A DNA stretch of 64,000 bases from Mycolicibacterium aurum. Its GTDB lineage: Bacteria > Actinomycetota > Actinomycetes > Mycobacteriales > Mycobacteriaceae. The number at the start of each line of letters is the position of its first letter. The first letter of the stretch is position 1. Where the stretch lies: positions 5,580,001-5,644,000 of the forward strand of contig LT549889.1 of the NCBI GenBank assembly GCA_900078775.1. The letters run 5' to 3'. Position numbers and translations under genes: made by a program. Below the pieces are notes generated by a model. It was given only the letters and a program-made list of their open reading frames with translations, searched no databases and was not told the origin of the DNA. This document shows, in pieces, positions 34,857 through 42,838 of the stretch.

Positions 34857-35717
34857 CTACTTGCCCTCGGACTCGATGACGCCCTGGGCGGCCCGGGCGC
34901 GGTCCTCGTAGGCCTTGCGCTTGTCCTTGTCGAACTCCAGGAACACGTTGTCCAGGCCGAGCGCCTTGTTCATGGCGCGACGGCCCTTCGGCGGAAGCAT
35001 CTGCGCGGCCTGCGCGGTGAACCGCAGCGGGGCGGGCACCGACACGTGGGTCTTGGGCTTGTCCAGCGTTTTGACGATGGCCGCGGCGATGTCCTCGGGC
35101 TCGACGGGCTTGATCGCGCCACCGGACTTGGTGCCCGAGATCAGCTCGGTGTTGGTGAACGGCGGCATGATCACCGAGACGTGCACACCGTGCGGGGCCA
35201 TCTCGTCGGCCAGCGCGGTGGACAGACCCACCACGGCGTACTTGGCGCCGACGTAGACCACCTGGCCGGGCAGCGGGATCAGCCCGGACAGCGAGGCGAT
35301 GTTGATGATGTGCCCGCTGCGACGCTTGACCATCTGCGGCAGCGCGAGCTGGCAGCCGGTGAGCACGCCGTAGACGTTGACCTCCAGCGACGAGCGGATC
35401 GACTGCTCGGTCTCGTCCAGGAACGCGCCGACGGGCATCACGCCGGCATTGTTGATCAGCACGTCGATGTGGCCGCCGCCGTCGGTGCGGGCCTTGTCCA
35501 GGAAGGTCTCGAAGGACTCCCGGTCGGTCACGTCCAGCGGGTAGCCGGAGACCTGCCCGAGCTTGCTGAGTCCGACGACGGCCGATTCCTGCAGCGCGAC
35601 GTCACGGTCGCCGATGACGACGCGGGCACCGCGGGCCAGCAGCGCCTTTGCGGTGGCATACCCGATGCCGCGGGCGGCGCCGGTGATCGCGATGGTCTTG
35701 CCCCTGATGTTGTCCAT
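34857..35717 (-). CDS. Short-chain dehydrogenase/reductase
   Basis: A 286-residue classical SDR. The cofactor motif is TGAARGIGYATAKAL (about residues 11-25), then INNAG, and the catalytic residues appear in NIASLSGL (Ser) and YVGAKYAVVG (Y-x-x-x-K). The C-terminal ~60 residues are extended and charged, as in mycobacterial SDRs of the fatty-acyl/retinol dehydrogenase-like group. The substrate is unknown. The ATG at 35717 is used; a palindrome (35725-35744) just upstream suggests control by a TetR-like regulator. It lies downstream of the barstar gene on the same strand. Confidence 0.87.
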   Translation of the reverse strand: MDNIRGKTIAITGAARGIGYATAKALLARGARVVIGDRDVALQESAVVGLSKLGQVSGYPLDVTDRESFETFLDKARTDGGGHIDVLINNAGVMPVGAFLDETEQSIRSSLEVNVYGVLTGCQLALPQMVKRRSGHIINIASLSGLIPLPGQVVYVGAKYAVVGLSTALADEMAPHGVHVSVIMPPFTNTELISGTKSGGAIKPVEPEDIAAAIVKTLDKPKTHVSVPAPLRFTAQAAQMLPPKGRRAMNKALGLDNVFLEFDKDKRKAYEDRARAAQGVIESEGK

Positions 35718-35724
35718 GACGGCG

Positions 35725-35744
35725 AACTTTACACGTGTCAAGTT
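35725..35744. promoter_or_regulatory. Palindromic operator upstream of an SDR gene
   Basis: The site AACTT-T-ACACGTGT-C-AAGTT is a 20-bp dyad with one mismatched pair, ending 7 bp before the SDR start codon. The ACACGTGT core is typical of TetR-family operators in actinobacteria. It lies between the barstar stop and the SDR start, so the SDR probably has its own regulated promoter. Confidence 0.5.
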
Positions 35745-36037
35745 TATTGCGGAAGGGGGTTGTCGGTGAGCCACAGGTCGACACCCTCACCGGTGAACAC
35801 CTGCAACAACGTGCCCCACACGCGCTCACCGACGACCTGCCTGACCTGCCGGTAGTCCGTCATCACGAACCGGAAACCACCCTCATCGGGGGTACCGAAG
35901 CCACCCCGCAGGCAGTCCGCGAGCGCGTCCAGATTCGAGCCGAAATAGCCGCCGTCGCCGTTGACCGCCCGGCCGATCTCGGCGTAGAGGTCGGCGGCCG
36001 ACCCGACCCGGGCGCCGTCGATCCGGTAGGTCTTCAT
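35744..36037 (-). CDS. Barstar-family ribonuclease inhibitor
   Basis: A 97-residue barstar homologue. It starts MKTYRIDGARVGSAADLYAE, as in the family, and has YFGSNLDALADCLRGG, the helix/loop that plugs the barnase active site. A central Asp (DALADC) corresponds to the barstar Asp that contacts the RNase catalytic residues. It should bind and inhibit the adjacent secreted RNase, protecting the cytoplasm. The ATG overlaps the RNase stop codon (ATGA), so the inhibitor is translated with the enzyme. Length is normal for barstar (about 90 residues). Confidence 0.9.
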   Translation of the reverse strand: MKTYRIDGARVGSAADLYAEIGRAVNGDGGYFGSNLDALADCLRGGFGTPDEGGFRFVMTDYRQVRQVVGERVWGTLLQVFTGEGVDLWLTDNPLPQ

Positions 36038-36399
36038 GCGTCTCCGATCAGGCAGAAGGTCTCGTAGTGGTCGCCCGTGTAGTAGAAATCCGGCGGGTCG
36101 CCGCCGGTGACGATGCGCCGGGTCCCGCGGTGCTGCAGGCCGGGCGTGGGCACCGTGTACTCGCGGTAGTAGCCGCGGTCGCGTTGCGGCAGCCGACCCT
36201 CGTAGTTGCCGAACCGGGTGCCGTCGGTGCGCGGATGCGGGAACGGGCCGCCGGCCTCGATGAGTTCGACGGTGGCAGCGGCCTCCGCGGGGAGTGAGCG
36301 CAGGCTGCAGGTGCCGTCCGCTGTGTCGGGGGCCTCCGTGGCCGACGTGCAGCCGATCAGCAGGCCGCCGGTCAGTGCGAGGGCCGCGGCGATGCGCAT
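36034..36399 (-). CDS. Lipoprotein ribonuclease of the barnase/RNase Sa (N1/T1) family
   Basis: A 121-residue exported RNase. The signal peptide (about 1-17) ends in a lipobox L-I-G-C, predicting a membrane-anchored lipoprotein. The mature part has the microbial guanyl-RNase core: FPHPRTDGTRFGNYEGRLP, with the catalytic Glu in Y-E-G-R, then REYTVPTPG (Arg) and GDHYETFCLI (His). These correspond to the Glu-Arg-His triad of RNase Sa/barnase. Two mature cysteines may form a disulfide. It is paired with an overlapping barstar gene. Anchoring to the cell surface is unusual for this normally free enzyme. Confidence 0.85.
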   Translation of the reverse strand: MRIAAALALTGGLLIGCTSATEAPDTADGTCSLRSLPAEAAATVELIEAGGPFPHPRTDGTRFGNYEGRLPQRDRGYYREYTVPTPGLQHRGTRRIVTGGDPPDFYYTGDHYETFCLIGDA

Positions 36400-36499
36400 G
36401 GCCTGACGCTAGCAACCGACCAGCCGATTCTTCAGATCACCGCGATGCAATACCCCCTGCCGGAATGCGTGATCGGCCGGCGCGTTAGACATTGAAGTG

Positions 36500-37024
36500 A
36501 TGACCGGATCGCAAGTGGAGTCGGTGCGCTTCGTGGCGGTGGGCCGGGACGACCCACTGGCCGAACCGCTGCTGGCCGAACTGGCCGTCGAGTACTCCAG
36601 TCGCTACGACGTCACCGAGGAGGGCACCGCGGCCTGGCTGCGGTCCCACCCGGCGCACGAATTCGCCGCCCCCGACGGCGCGCTGTTGATCGGATTGCTC
36701 GACGATGTGCCGGTGACCGGCGGGGCCTTCCAGCGGCTCGACGCCGACACCGCCGAACTCAAGCGGATCTGGACCCACAGTGGGCACCGGCAACGCGGCT
36801 ACGCCAAGGCGCTGCTCATCGAACTGGAGGCACTGGCCGCCGAGCGCGGATACCGCCGGGTCTACCTGACCACCGGGGACCGCCAGCCCGAGGCCGAGGC
36901 ACTCTATGAGTCGGCGGGCTACACCCGGTTGACGGACCCGCTGCCCGCAGAGCAGGGCGAGCGAAGCGACGGGGGAAAACAACGCGACATCTTCCCGATC
37001 GCCTTCCAGAAGGTGCTGGGATGA
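36500..37024 (+). CDS. GNAT-family N-acetyltransferase
   Basis: A 174-residue GNAT protein. The acetyl-CoA-binding motif A is AELKRIWTHSGHRQRGYAKAL (about residues 94-113), with R/Q-x-x-G-x-A read as Q-R-G-Y-A, followed by LTTGDRQPEAEALYESAGYTRL. The substrate is unknown. Near the C-terminus the sequence AEQGERSDGGKQ is encoded by a short dispersed repeat (36953-36973) and interrupts the usual end of the domain. ATG 36500 was preferred; GTG 36497 adds one residue. It overlaps the luciferase-like gene by 4 bp (ATGA). Confidence 0.82.
   Translation: MTGSQVESVRFVAVGRDDPLAEPLLAELAVEYSSRYDVTEEGTAAWLRSHPAHEFAAPDGALLIGLLDDVPVTGGAFQRLDADTAELKRIWTHSGHRQRGYAKALLIELEALAAERGYRRVYLTTGDRQPEAEALYESAGYTRLTDPLPAEQGERSDGGKQRDIFPIAFQKVLG
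36953..36973 (+). repeat. Short dispersed repeat inside the GNAT gene
   Basis: Identical over 21 bases to 10042-10062 (core GAGCGAAGCGACGGG). It is read in frame as Q-G-E-R-S-D-G, as at the other site. Confidence 0.75.
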
Positions 37025-38130
37025 GTGTCCCGCTGTCGGTCCTCGACCTCGCCCCGGTTCCCGCCGGCGGCGACGCGGTCACCGCGCTGCACAACACCGT
37101 CGACCTCGCCCGGCACGCCGAACGGTGGGGCTTTCGCCGCTACTGGGTGGCCGAGCACCACTACGTCGCGGTGGCCAGCGCCTCCCCGGCGGTGCTCATC
37201 GGGCAGATCGCGGCTGCCACCGACCACATCCACGTCGGGGCCGGCGCCGTGCAACTCGGGCACACCACCGCCATCGCGGTGGTGGAGAGCTTCGCGACAC
37301 TGGACGCGTTCTACCCGGGCCGCATCGATCTCGGGGTGGGGCGCTCCGGGCAGCGCCGCACCGAGGCGAGCCGTGTTCGCTCCGGTAAGCCTCGCACGGA
37401 ACGCTTCTGGCATGAACGGGACGGCGTGGTCGTTCCCGCCCCGTACGACATCGGTGCGCAACTGCGTAATCCACGGCTGCAGGCCGTCATGTCGACCCTG
37501 CAGCAGCCCGAGGCCGTGGCACCGGATTTCGGCGACCAGGTCGCCGACATCATCGCCCTGCTCGACGGCCGCTACCGGGTCGACGGATACCAGGCGCATG
37601 CCACCCCCGGCGAGGGGACGGCGTTGCGGCCGTGGATCTTCGGCAGCAGTAAGGGCCAGAGCGCGCGCGTCGCCGGTGCGCTCGGCTTACCGTTCGTCGC
37701 CGCGTACCACCTCGCGCCGGCGACCTCGCTGGAGGCGATCGAGGTGTACCGCAACACCTTTGAGCCGTCCGCGCAATTGCCCGAACCGTACGTGGTGGTG
37801 TCGGCTGATGTGCTGGCCGCTGACGATACCGCCACGGCGCGGCACCTGGCCTCCAGCTTCGGGCACTGGGTGCACTCGATCAGGGTCGGCGGGGGCGCGG
37901 AGCCCTACCCGGACCCGGACACCGTCGCGCCGTTGACGCCGGAGCAACAGGAGGCCGTGCGCGACCGCACCGAAACCCAGTTCGTCGGATCGCCCGACGA
38001 GGTCGCCGACCGGCTGGCCGCGCTGCAGCGGGTCACCGGTGCCGACGAGATCGTCGTCACCTCGGTGGCGCACCGGCATGCCGACCGGTTGCGCTCGCAC
38101 GAACTCGTCGCCAAGGTCTGGCTCGGCTGA
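37021..38130 (+). CDS. Luciferase-like monooxygenase (LLM) family oxidoreductase
   Basis: A 369-residue flavin- or F420-dependent oxidoreductase of the bacterial luciferase-like fold. It has VDLARHAERWGFRRYWVAEHHY (about 27-48), the characteristic A-E-H-H active-site segment, then HVGAGAVQLGHTT and FYPGRIDLGVGRS. The substrate and the flavin type cannot be distinguished by sequence alone. It overlaps the GNAT gene by 4 bp and precedes a small membrane protein gene. Mycobacteria encode many such proteins and this one is not recognisable as a named enzyme. Confidence 0.87.
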   Translation: MSVPLSVLDLAPVPAGGDAVTALHNTVDLARHAERWGFRRYWVAEHHYVAVASASPAVLIGQIAAATDHIHVGAGAVQLGHTTAIAVVESFATLDAFYPGRIDLGVGRSGQRRTEASRVRSGKPRTERFWHERDGVVVPAPYDIGAQLRNPRLQAVMSTLQQPEAVAPDFGDQVADIIALLDGRYRVDGYQAHATPGEGTALRPWIFGSSKGQSARVAGALGLPFVAAYHLAPATSLEAIEVYRNTFEPSAQLPEPYVVVSADVLAADDTATARHLASSFGHWVHSIRVGGGAEPYPDPDTVAPLTPEQQEAVRDRTETQFVGSPDEVADRLAALQRVTGADEIVVTSVAHRHADRLRSHELVAKVWLG

Positions 38131-38148
38131 CATCCGTAAGCTGGGGCC

Positions 38149-38358
38149 GTGCCTCTGCTCCTGATAGGTGCGTTGATCCTGGGCGCCGCCGTGGTCGTGG
38201 TCTTGATCGGGGTCGGGTTGCGCACGCTGCTGGCCCGCCGCAACGACACGGCCGACGATGCCGAGCTCGACGAGAAGATCCTGATGCCCACCATCGTGCT
38301 GGCCTGCGGGCTGGTGGTGACGGCGGTCTTCCTGGCGGGCTACTCCCTCATCGCCTAG
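38149..38358 (+). CDS. Small two-helix membrane protein
   Basis: A 69-residue protein with two hydrophobic helices (about 2-24 and 46-67) joined by a charged loop (RTLLARRNDTADDAELDEK). It begins with GTG 38149, 18 bp after the luciferase-like gene, and ends 3 bp before the convergent metallo-hydrolase gene. Genes of this size and shape are often conserved in mycobacteria, but I do not recognise its family. Confidence 0.55.
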   Translation: MPLLLIGALILGAAVVVVLIGVGLRTLLARRNDTADDAELDEKILMPTIVLACGLVVTAVFLAGYSLIA

Positions 38359-38361
38359 CCC

Positions 38362-39093
38362 TCATCGGGTAGCCAGTTCGGCGGCCTCGCGGATCCGGCC
38401 CCGCCAGACCGGCCCGTGCCCGGGCAGCAGCACATCGGTGTCGAGCAGTCCGAGCGCGGCCAGGCTGCGCACGCAGCCGTCCTGATCGTGGTTGAAGATC
38501 GACGGCAGCAGCTGCGGGCCGCGCCGGGTGCTCACCGGGTGCCCCGTGATCAGCGCGTCCCCGGCGACCAGCACACCGTCCACCAGATAGGAGCAGTGCC
38601 CGCCGGTGTGCCCGGGCGAGGGGACCACCACCGGCGTGCCGGGCAGCGATGCGGCGATGTCCTCGTCGAGCGCCTCGGCGGTCGGGATGCCCTCGTGGGT
38701 GAGCCCGCCCCTGCGGACCAGGGCGAGCGACCAGGCCAGGTAGCGCGGCTGCCAGGCCCGGGACAGCACATCGACCGGGGAGGCCTGCTCCAGATACTGC
38801 CGCTGCACGTGCCCGACCTCCGCGGAGTGCGTATAGACCGGAGTGCCATGGGTTTTCGCGAACCAGATCGCCGAACCGAGGTGATCCACGTGCGCATGGG
38901 TCAACAGGATCGCGCGCACATCCTCGGGTCCGAAGCCCAGCCGGCGGACGGTGTCGAGCACCTCGTCGCGGTGTCCGGGGTAACCGGCGTCGATCAGCAG
39001 CACCCCGTTCCCGTCGGCCACCAGCGTCCAATTGACCAGGTCCGTCCTGGCGAAATGGACAGTGTCGGTGATCGTGGTGAGGGAGACTGCCAT
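38362..39093 (-). CDS. Metallo-beta-lactamase-fold hydrolase (Rv0406c-like)
   Basis: A 243-residue metallo-hydrolase. The zinc-binding motif H-x-H-x-D-H is seen as LLTHAHVDHLGS (about residues 63-74), followed by PGHTGGHCSY (third His) and ALITGHPV with D in VAGDALI, the usual ligand set. A final H is in LLPGHGPVW. Substrates of such proteins include glutathione conjugates, lactones and acyl esters; none can be assigned. It is divergent from fgd1 with a 35-bp gap, as Rv0406c is from Rv0407. Confidence 0.9.
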   Translation of the reverse strand: MAVSLTTITDTVHFARTDLVNWTLVADGNGVLLIDAGYPGHRDEVLDTVRRLGFGPEDVRAILLTHAHVDHLGSAIWFAKTHGTPVYTHSAEVGHVQRQYLEQASPVDVLSRAWQPRYLAWSLALVRRGGLTHEGIPTAEALDEDIAASLPGTPVVVPSPGHTGGHCSYLVDGVLVAGDALITGHPVSTRRGPQLLPSIFNHDQDGCVRSLAALGLLDTDVLLPGHGPVWRGRIREAAELATR

Positions 39094-39128
39094 GCCCGCG
39101 AGCCTAGCGAGAGGGTAGAAACGTAGAC

Positions 39129-40139
39129 GTGGCTGAACTCAAACTGGGATACAAGGCGTCGGCGGAGCAGTTCGCGCCCCGCGAACTGGTAGAACTGGCT
39201 GTCGCTGCCGAGGACCACGGCATGGACAGCGCGACCGTCAGCGATCACTTCCAGCCGTGGCGGCACGAGGGCGGTCACGCTCCGTTCTCGCTGGCCTGGA
39301 TGACGGCGGTGGGGGAGCGCACCAAGCGGCTGCAGCTGGGTACCTCGGTGCTGACGCCGACGTTCCGGTACAACCCGGCGGTCATCGCCCAGGCGTTCGC
39401 CACCATGGGCTGCCTGTACCCGGACCGGATCTTCCTGGGCATCGGCACCGGCGAGGCGCTCAACGAGATCGCCACCGGCTACGAGGGCGACTGGCCGGAG
39501 TTCAAGGAGCGCTACGCCCGGCTGCGCGAGGCCGTCCGGTTGATGCGTGAGCTGTGGCTCGGCGACCGGGTGGACTTCGAGGGTGAGTACTACAAGACCA
39601 AGGGCGCCTCGATCTACGATGTGCCCGAAGGTGGCATCCCGATCTACATCGCCGCGGGCGGACCGCAGGTGGCCAAGTACGCCGGCCGGGCCGGGGACGG
39701 GTTCATCTGCACCTCGGGCAAGGGCGAGGAGCTCTACAAGGACAAGCTGATGCCGGCCATGCGGGAGGGTGCCGAGGCGGCGGGCAAGAACCCCGATGAC
39801 GTGGACCGGATGATCGAGATCAAGATCTCCTACGACACCGATCCGGAGGCGGCGCTGGAGAACACCCGGTTCTGGGCGCCGCTGTCGCTGACCGCCGAGC
39901 AGAAGCACTCCATCGACGATCCGATCGAGATGGAGAAGGCCGCCGACGCGCTGCCCATCGAGCAGGTGGCCAAGCGCTGGATCGTGGCCTCGGATCCGGA
40001 CGAGGCGGTGGAGAAGGTGGCCGACTACGTGAAGTGGGGGCTGAACCACCTGGTGTTCCACGCTCCCGGGCACGACCAGCGCCGCTTCCTGCAGCTGTTC
40101 AAGACCGATCTGGAACCACGGCTGCGGAAACTGGGCTGA
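39129..40139 (+). CDS. fgd1: F420-dependent glucose-6-phosphate dehydrogenase
   Basis: A 336-residue F420-dependent enzyme oxidising glucose 6-phosphate to 6-phosphogluconolactone and reducing cofactor F420. It begins AELKLGYKASAEQFAPRELV and has SDHFQPWRHEGGHAPFSLAW and FLGIGTGEALNE, matching M. tuberculosis Fgd1. The active-site His is in S-D-H-F and the acid/base Glu in the G-E-A-L region. Reduced F420 drives nitroreductases and other LLM enzymes. It starts with GTG 39129. Its last 41 bp overlap the convergent GntR gene. Confidence 0.96.
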   Translation: MAELKLGYKASAEQFAPRELVELAVAAEDHGMDSATVSDHFQPWRHEGGHAPFSLAWMTAVGERTKRLQLGTSVLTPTFRYNPAVIAQAFATMGCLYPDRIFLGIGTGEALNEIATGYEGDWPEFKERYARLREAVRLMRELWLGDRVDFEGEYYKTKGASIYDVPEGGIPIYIAAGGPQVAKYAGRAGDGFICTSGKGEELYKDKLMPAMREGAEAAGKNPDDVDRMIEIKISYDTDPEAALENTRFWAPLSLTAEQKHSIDDPIEMEKAADALPIEQVAKRWIVASDPDEAVEKVADYVKWGLNHLVFHAPGHDQRRFLQLFKTDLEPRLRKLG

Positions 40140-40869
40140 CCCCGGCCCCGCTGCTGGTGGCGGTCAGCCGCACCCGGTCGGCGCGGAACAGGTCGTAGGC
40201 GTACTCGTACGGGCGGCCCGCGCTGTCCCGCGTCACCCGGGTGATCGCCAGCAGCGGTTGGCGCCGGGCGATCTGCAGCCAGTCGGCCTCCCGCGGGCTG
40301 GCACTGACCACCTCGATGGTCTCGGTGGTGTAGTCGGGGTGCAGGCCGTACCGTTCGCCCAGCAGTTCATAGATCGAGCCGTCCAGTGGAAGGTCCAGCA
40401 GGCCGGCCGTCCGCGCCGCCACAAAGCAGGACAAATCCACCGACAACGGCACACCGTCGGCGAACCGCAGCCTGCGGATCGCGAATAGCGGTGTGCCGTC
40501 GGCGACTTCGAGTGCGGCGGCCTCGGCCGTGCCGGCCGGCCGGTGGTCGGCGGCCAGCACCGTGGTGGCGCTGGTGTGCCCGGTGCTGTGCAAGCGTGCC
40601 GGCAGCCCCGACTGTTCGGCGGCATTGCGCTGCACCACATCGGCGCGGATGAAGGTCCCCCCGGCCCGTCCGGTCCGCCGTTCCAGTACCCCGGCCTGGC
40701 TCAGCGGCAGCAGTGCGCTGCGCAGCGTGGAGCGGGACACCGCAAAGGTTTCGGCCATCTCACGCTCGGTACCCAATCGCGAACCGGGCCGCAGCGCCCC
40801 GCTGGCCAGCATCGACAGGATGCGGCGCCGGACGTCCTCGGCGACCGGCCCGCCGACGGATTCCTCCAC
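40099..40869 (-). CDS. GntR/HutC-family regulator with UTRA domain
   Basis: A 256-residue regulator. The N-terminal winged helix-turn-helix has EDVRRRILSMLASGALRPGS and TEREMAETFAVSRSTLRSAL (about residues 9-52), typical of GntR. The C-terminal UTRA ligand-binding domain (about 95-240) shows FAIRRLRFADGVPLSVDLS and the T-R-V-T/Y-E-Y-A-Y-D-L-F end. It probably senses a metabolite of the adjacent SDR-kinase-phospho-lyase group. It lies 3 bp downstream of the SDR on the same strand, and its last 41 bp overlap the fgd1 3' end on the other strand. Confidence 0.9.
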   Translation of the reverse strand: MEESVGGPVAEDVRRRILSMLASGALRPGSRLGTEREMAETFAVSRSTLRSALLPLSQAGVLERRTGRAGGTFIRADVVQRNAAEQSGLPARLHSTGHTSATTVLAADHRPAGTAEAAALEVADGTPLFAIRRLRFADGVPLSVDLSCFVAARTAGLLDLPLDGSIYELLGERYGLHPDYTTETIEVVSASPREADWLQIARRQPLLAITRVTRDSAGRPYEYAYDLFRADRVRLTATSSGAGVSPVSAAVVPDRS

Positions 40870-40872
40870 GGG

Positions 40873-41649
40873 TCAGGGTCGGACCGCGTCCGGCGACTCC
40901 GGAAGTACCTGGCCGCCGTCCACCGCGATGGACTGCCCGGTGATGTAACCCGCCTCCCGGGTGGCCAGGAACGCGGCCAGGTGTCCGATGTCCTCCGGGG
41001 TTCCCAGCGCGCCTGCCGGGATGGCGGCGGCCATGCCGGCCAGGTAGTCCGCACCCATCTCGGCCAGTCCCTCGGTGCGGATATTGCCCGGCAGGATGGC
41101 GTTGACGGTGATCCCGTGCGGCGCCAATTCGATTGCGGCCGTGCGCATGAAGCCGAGCTGCGCGGCCTTGGACGCCCCGTAGTGGGTCCAGCCCGGGTAC
41201 CCGGTGATGGGCCCGGTGATCGAGGAGGTGAGCACCACCCGCCCGGTGCCCGAGCCGATCAGCGCGTCCATGCAGGCCTGAACCGCGAAGAACGTGCCCT
41301 TGACGTTCACGTCGAGCACCTCGGCGAGCTGCTCGGGGGTCATGGTCGCCAGCGAGGCCTCTGGGAAGATACCGGCGTTGGCACACAACACATCCAGCCC
41401 GCCGAATGCCTCGACCACCGTGGCGGCCATGGCATCACAGGAACCGCGGTCGCTGATGTCGGTGCGCACGCCGAGCACCTTGCCCGGGCCCAGTCCGTCG
41501 AGCACGGCGACCGCTTCGTCCAGGTCCCCGGCCGAGCGCGCGGCGATCGCGACGTCAGCGCCGGCGCGGGCGAACACCGAGGCGATGCCGCGGCCGATCC
41601 CCTTGCTGCCGCCGGTGACCAGTACCGCACGATCCGTAAGCTCGAACAT
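40873..41649 (-). CDS. SDR-family oxidoreductase (FabG-like)
   Basis: A 258-residue SDR. The cofactor motif is TGGSKGIGRGIASVF (about residues 12-26), then CANAG and the catalytic Ser in LTSSITG, with Y-G-A-S-K downstream. A C-terminal YITGQSIAVDGGQ is typical of 3-oxoacyl/alcohol dehydrogenases. In context it may reduce or oxidise an aldehyde or alcohol made by the neighbouring kinase and phospho-lyase. The ATG at 41649 was chosen (MFELTDR); the reading frame extends 7 codons upstream. It is 8 bp downstream of the kinase gene. Confidence 0.88.
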   Translation of the reverse strand: MFELTDRAVLVTGGSKGIGRGIASVFARAGADVAIAARSAGDLDEAVAVLDGLGPGKVLGVRTDISDRGSCDAMAATVVEAFGGLDVLCANAGIFPEASLATMTPEQLAEVLDVNVKGTFFAVQACMDALIGSGTGRVVLTSSITGPITGYPGWTHYGASKAAQLGFMRTAAIELAPHGITVNAILPGNIRTEGLAEMGADYLAGMAAAIPAGALGTPEDIGHLAAFLATREAGYITGQSIAVDGGQVLPESPDAVRP

Positions 41650-41657
41650 TCTTCTCC

Positions 41658-42647
41658 TCACGCCAACCATGAACTGTCACCGAGGTACCGCTCGGCCAAT
41701 CGCGCTGTGCCGGTGACGAAATCGGGGCCGATGGCGATGGCCGCATCGGCATCGGCGTGCGAGGCGACCCAGGCGGTCAGCTGGATGCGCCGCATCATCA
41801 CGAAGGTGGGCACCAGGGCGAGATGATCCCCGGGCAGGGTCCGCACCCGTTGGTAGCCGCGCAGCCAGTGCCCGACGATCTCCTCGGCGGCCGGGGTGTC
41901 CTCGATGAAGGACACCACCGCGCCCAGATCGGCCAGATGCCAGGACCAGCCGCAGTCGTCGAAGTCGATCACGGTGATGCCCGGATCGGTGGCGGTGGGA
42001 TCGACCATCAGGTTCGCCAGCCGCAGGTCGGCGTGCACGAGGCCGAATCTGTCCGGCCCGGTGCCGAATTCGGTGATCCTGTCGCCGATCACACCGAGCG
42101 CGCGCTCGATGCTGCGCTGATCGGTCTCGGTCAGGCCTGCCGCGTCACGCCAGTTACCCCACCGGCCCTGCGGTCCGACCATGGTGTCCATGTCCCAGCG
42201 GAAGCGGGTGAATTCGGCCGGCTGCTGCCAGGCCACCGCGTGTTCGTGCATCTGCGCGGCCAACTCGCCCAGGGCCTCGAATCCGACCGCGTCGGGGGCC
42301 TCCTCTGCGGTGCAACCGGGGACGAAGCTGACCGCGTCGACGTGCAGCGTGCGGTCCCCGACGGTCGCGGCCACCACCTGTTCGCCGGCCTGTGACCGCA
42401 CCAGATCAGGTGTCTTGACGGCGGTTTCGTGACGTAGGGCGGACATCCAGGCCAACTCGGACTTGATCGCCTGCAGCGAATGATAGCCCGGCCGGTGCAC
42501 CCGGATGACGAACGGTTCCTGGCCGTCCACCAGATAGGTCGCGTTCTCCGACAGGCTGAGCAGCCGCAACTCGGCGTCGCCCGGGCACCCGTAGGCGGGC
42601 AGCGCGGCACGCGCGAACAGTTGATGATCGGCTGGTAGACCCGGCAT
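41658..42647 (-). CDS. APH-family small-molecule kinase (hydroxylysine kinase-like)
   Basis: A 329-residue aminoglycoside-phosphotransferase-fold kinase. The catalytic loop is LVHADLRLANLMVDP (H-x-D-x4-N, about residues 201-215) and the Mg-binding loop VIDFDDCGWSW. The N-terminal ENATYLVDGQEPFVIRVHRP contains the ATP-binding Arg/strand region. This subgroup phosphorylates hydroxyl groups of amino alcohols; hydroxylysine kinase is the closest known example. It is divergent from a phospho-lyase-like aminotransferase-fold gene, forming the kinase/lyase pair known for hydroxylysine and ethanolamine. The substrate is inferred, not shown. Confidence 0.82.
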   Translation of the reverse strand: MPGLPADHQLFARAALPAYGCPGDAELRLLSLSENATYLVDGQEPFVIRVHRPGYHSLQAIKSELAWMSALRHETAVKTPDLVRSQAGEQVVAATVGDRTLHVDAVSFVPGCTAEEAPDAVGFEALGELAAQMHEHAVAWQQPAEFTRFRWDMDTMVGPQGRWGNWRDAAGLTETDQRSIERALGVIGDRITEFGTGPDRFGLVHADLRLANLMVDPTATDPGITVIDFDDCGWSWHLADLGAVVSFIEDTPAAEEIVGHWLRGYQRVRTLPGDHLALVPTFVMMRRIQLTAWVASHADADAAIAIGPDFVTGTARLAERYLGDSSWLA

Positions 42648-42680
42648 GGTCCACAGTGTGCCTCAATCCGACCGCTCGGG

Positions 42681-42829
42681 CAGACCAAATAGCCGAGATT
42701 TACGGGATTGAAACAAAACGCGAGTACCGGGCCGACTGGTCCGTATTGTGGAGTTGACCAGGCAATCCAGCCCGGGTAACAATGAGGATCACGTGCCTGT
42801 CAGGCCCGTGCGCTAACCAGACCAAATAG
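42681..42829. promoter_or_regulatory. Divergent promoter region with repeated AGACCA half-sites
   Basis: The 191-bp gap between the divergent kinase and phospho-lyase genes holds two identical 12-mers CAGACCAAATAG (42681-42692 and 42818-42829), one next to each start codon. Between them is an inverted pair CTGGTC (42736-42741)/GACCAG (42756-42761). The shared GACCA core suggests binding sites of one regulator, probably the GntR protein at 40099-40869. Confidence 0.5.
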
Positions 42830-42838
42830 GACGCACCC

